Notes under the pieces: model-generated
What the model was told of the DNA's origin: nothing
Database searches by the model: none
Seen by the model: only the letters and a program-made list of their open reading frames with translations
Assembly: GCA_964439935.1 (NCBI GenBank)
Contig: CAYTPW010000006.1
Span: forward strand, 1-64,000
Direction of reading: 5' to 3'
DNA: 64,000 nt
From: JABMQW01 sp964439935
GTDB taxonomy: Bacteria > Fidelibacterota > Marinisomatia > Marinisomatales > TCS56
Shown here: positions 62,421 through 64,000 of the stretch, in pieces
Layout: every line of letters starts with the position of its first letter
Numbering within the stretch: position 1 is the first letter of the stretch
Position numbers and translations under genes: made by a program

Positions 62421-64000
62421 TCAGCCAATATTGACTAAATCCAACATCTGCTGGTAATCATTAATGAAGCGTTGCCGGACAGCAGTATGCTCCGGTTTCC
62501 GCAGATGTGGATCATCCTTCACTATCTGGAAAGCCGCTTTCCGGGCAGCCCTGATTATTGGTCCGTCGGTGACCATATTGGCTATTCTGTGCTTGGCAAA
62601 ACCACTTTGGCGGGCACCATAGAATTCACCGGGACCGCGGAGCTTCAAATCCTCATCGGCAATTTCGAATCCATCACTGGTCCGCTCCATAATAGCCAGG
62701 CGGAGCAATGCAGGTTCAGTTATTTTTCGCCGGACGAGAATACAATAACTTTTATCGCTGCCCCGCCCGACCCGGCCCCGGAGCTGGTGGAGTTGTGTCA
62801 AACCAAATCGTTCGGAATGTTCAACCAGCATTACGGTAGCGTTGGGTATGTCAATACCAACTTCAATAACGGTAGTAGCCACCAAAACCTGTAATTTATT
62901 TTTTGCGAAATCATCCATCACACGGTCTTTTTCTACTTGTTTCATCCGGCCGTGGAGCAATCCAACATTCAGATTTGTGAACTCAGTTGTGGCCAAAGTC
63001 TGATATGCTTCAGTAGCAGCAGCAAGGTCCGATTTCTCCGTTTCTTCCACCAGCGGATAAACCACCATGCATTGCCTTCCTCGATCCACCTCATCCCGGA
63101 TAAAGCGATATACTTTTGCCAGGCGCTCAGCTTCTACCACTTTAGTTATCACTCCCTGGCGGTCTGCCGGCAGTTGATCGATAATCGACAGATCCATATC
63201 ACCATGGTAGGTAATTGCCAGTGTGCGGGGTATTGGTGTGGCTGTCATAGCCAGAAAATGGGGATTCAAACCTTTGGCAACCAGGTCACCTCGCTGCACA
63301 ACTCCAAAGCGGTGCTGTTCATCAACCACTACCAGACCAAGATTTGCGAATTCCACATCTTTCTGTATCAAGGCATGCGTACCCACCACCAGATCAATTC
63401 GTCCGGCCGCGAGGGCAGCTATTATTTTACGCCGCTCAACTGCTCGCTGCTTACCCACCAATAAAGCGCAGGTAATTCGGGCCGCTGTAGCGTAACGACT
63501 GAAATTTTGGTAATGCTGGTGTGCTAAAATCTCGGTTGGTGCCATTACCGCCACCTGACGACAGTTGCCTACCGCCATGGCTGCCGCCAGCAGGGCCACC
63601 ACTGTTTTCCCGGAGCCGACATCACCCTGCAGGAGACGATTCATGGCCAGTGGTTTGCCAAGATCAGCACGGATTTCCTTTAGTACGCGTTTTTGAGCAG
63701 CAGTTAATTCAAATTCAAGCTGCTCATAAATCTGTTGAAAGCATACTCCCGTTACTGAAATTGCAGGGGCACCAGCCATCTGCAGACGGGATTTTTTCAA
63801 GGCCATCAACAATTGCAGGAAAAAATGCTCATCAAATTTCAAGCGGTGCACAGCATTAGTCAGAGCCTGTTTGTCTGTAGCGAAATGGATACTATGCAAA
63901 GCCTCGTTTAGATCCACCAGCCCCAGATCATTTATAAAGGTCGTCGGAAAGATATCCGGAATAGAATCAACCTGATCAAGTACCGAGCGAATCAACCGAC
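62421..64000 (-). CDS. recG: ATP-dependent DNA helicase RecG, 5' end outside the window
   Basis: The last approximately 525 residues of RecG, a helicase that remodels stalled forks and branch points. Walker A LLQGDVGSGKTVVALLAAAM, motif Ib APTEILAHQHYQNF, DEQHRFGV (motif II), TATPIPRTLA (motif III) and the C-terminal HQLRGRVGRGSDKSYC are all present. The missing N-terminal wedge domain lies beyond base 64000. The frame is open to the window edge. Confidence 0.95.
   Translation of the reverse strand, partial: RLIRSVLDQVDSIPDIFPTTFINDLGLVDLNEALHSIHFATDKQALTNAVHRLKFDEHFFLQLLMALKKSRLQMAGAPAISVTGVCFQQIYEQLEFELTAAQKRVLKEIRADLGKPLAMNRLLQGDVGSGKTVVALLAAAMAVGNCRQVAVMAPTEILAHQHYQNFSRYATAARITCALLVGKQRAVERRKIIAALAAGRIDLVVGTHALIQKDVEFANLGLVVVDEQHRFGVVQRGDLVAKGLNPHFLAMTATPIPRTLAITYHGDMDLSIIDQLPADRQGVITKVVEAERLAKVYRFIRDEVDRGRQCMVVYPLVEETEKSDLAAATEAYQTLATTEFTNLNVGLLHGRMKQVEKDRVMDDFAKNKLQVLVATTVIEVGIDIPNATVMLVEHSERFGLTQLHQLRGRVGRGSDKSYCILVRRKITEPALLRLAIMERTSDGFEIADEDLKLRGPGEFYGARQSGFAKHRIANMVTDGPIIRAARKAAFQIVKDDPHLRKPEHTAVRQRFINDYQQMLDLVNIG

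Noticed and set aside
1..64000. tRNA, rRNA, CRISPR, transposase and prophage genes
   Set aside because: Read for T-loop-like motifs, repeat-spacer patterns and typical protein families on both strands; none found.

Overview
The window reads as chromosomal DNA of a Gram-negative, lipopolysaccharide-making bacterium of moderate GC. Much of it is core genes: lptB-lptC-kdsD-kdsC-kdsA-pyrG-kdsB, rpoN, hflKC, hslUV, radA, tgt, rsmA, tatD, recG. The DUF2723 membrane protein, a PorD/DUF4835-like protein, a Peptidase_MA/TolB/BamA-type fusion, DUF1844 and Yip1 proteins point to the FCB superphylum (for example Neomarinimicrobiota, KSB1 or Calditrichota). That placement is inference; no rRNA is present. 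I saw no tRNA, rRNA, CRISPR array, transposase or prophage gene. The first ~95 bases are GC-rich and encode part of a YggS-like protein. They appear to be spliced onto the 3' end of the first native gene, which suggests an assembly chimera.

Layout. 94-1896: TPR/BamE-like envelope protein. 2002-9128: an Lrp/AsnC regulator with a 17-bp palindrome upstream, then a co-directional amino-acid operon (Cys/Met-metabolism PLP enzyme, homoserine dehydrogenase, methionine gamma-lyase-like enzyme, aldehyde dehydrogenase, tyrosine phenol-lyase). 9183-9231: a heptameric tandem repeat. 9403-12895: a tight four-gene unit of unknown function (degenerate ANL adenylating-enzyme-like protein, isochorismatase-like hydrolase, thioredoxin-reductase-like flavoprotein without its CxxC, and an RlmN-like radical SAM protein). 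12899-19314 (minus): ICMT-like methyltransferase, a Bcp peroxiredoxin whose peroxidatic Cys codon is UGA (candidate selenoprotein with a SECIS-like hairpin), NUDIX, tgt, an ABC-2 exporter and radA. 19484-25380: the OM metalloprotease/propeller/barrel fusion, then LpxH, a HEAT lipoprotein and an FxLYD protein. 25382-37626 (minus): argF, hslUV, hflKC, rpoN, lptBC, and the Kdo and CTP genes. 37904-46165 (minus): a MacAB/TolC-type tripartite exporter with two FtsX permeases, Yip1 and CCA transferase. 46349-53684: PorD-like protein, a deoxysugar/glycosyltransferase cluster, DUF2723 and DUF1844. 53832-57125: rsmA, tatD, a decayed SRPBCC/DsrE locus and a secreted Ntn hydrolase. 57223-64000 (minus): recG, mntP, and a Fur-box-preceded M28 peptidase-feoA-feoB operon.

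How it fits together. The Kdo genes make CMP-Kdo (KdsD, KdsA, KdsC and KdsB, with PyrG supplying CTP), and LptB/LptC help move the finished LPS out. HslUV and HflKC handle protein quality control. The amino-acid operon looks catabolic, with homoserine, sulfur amino acids and tyrosine as possible substrates, which would suit a peptide-using heterotroph.

The two most interesting points are the candidate selenocysteine peroxiredoxin at 13580-14032 and the undescribed-looking four-gene unit at 9403-12895.
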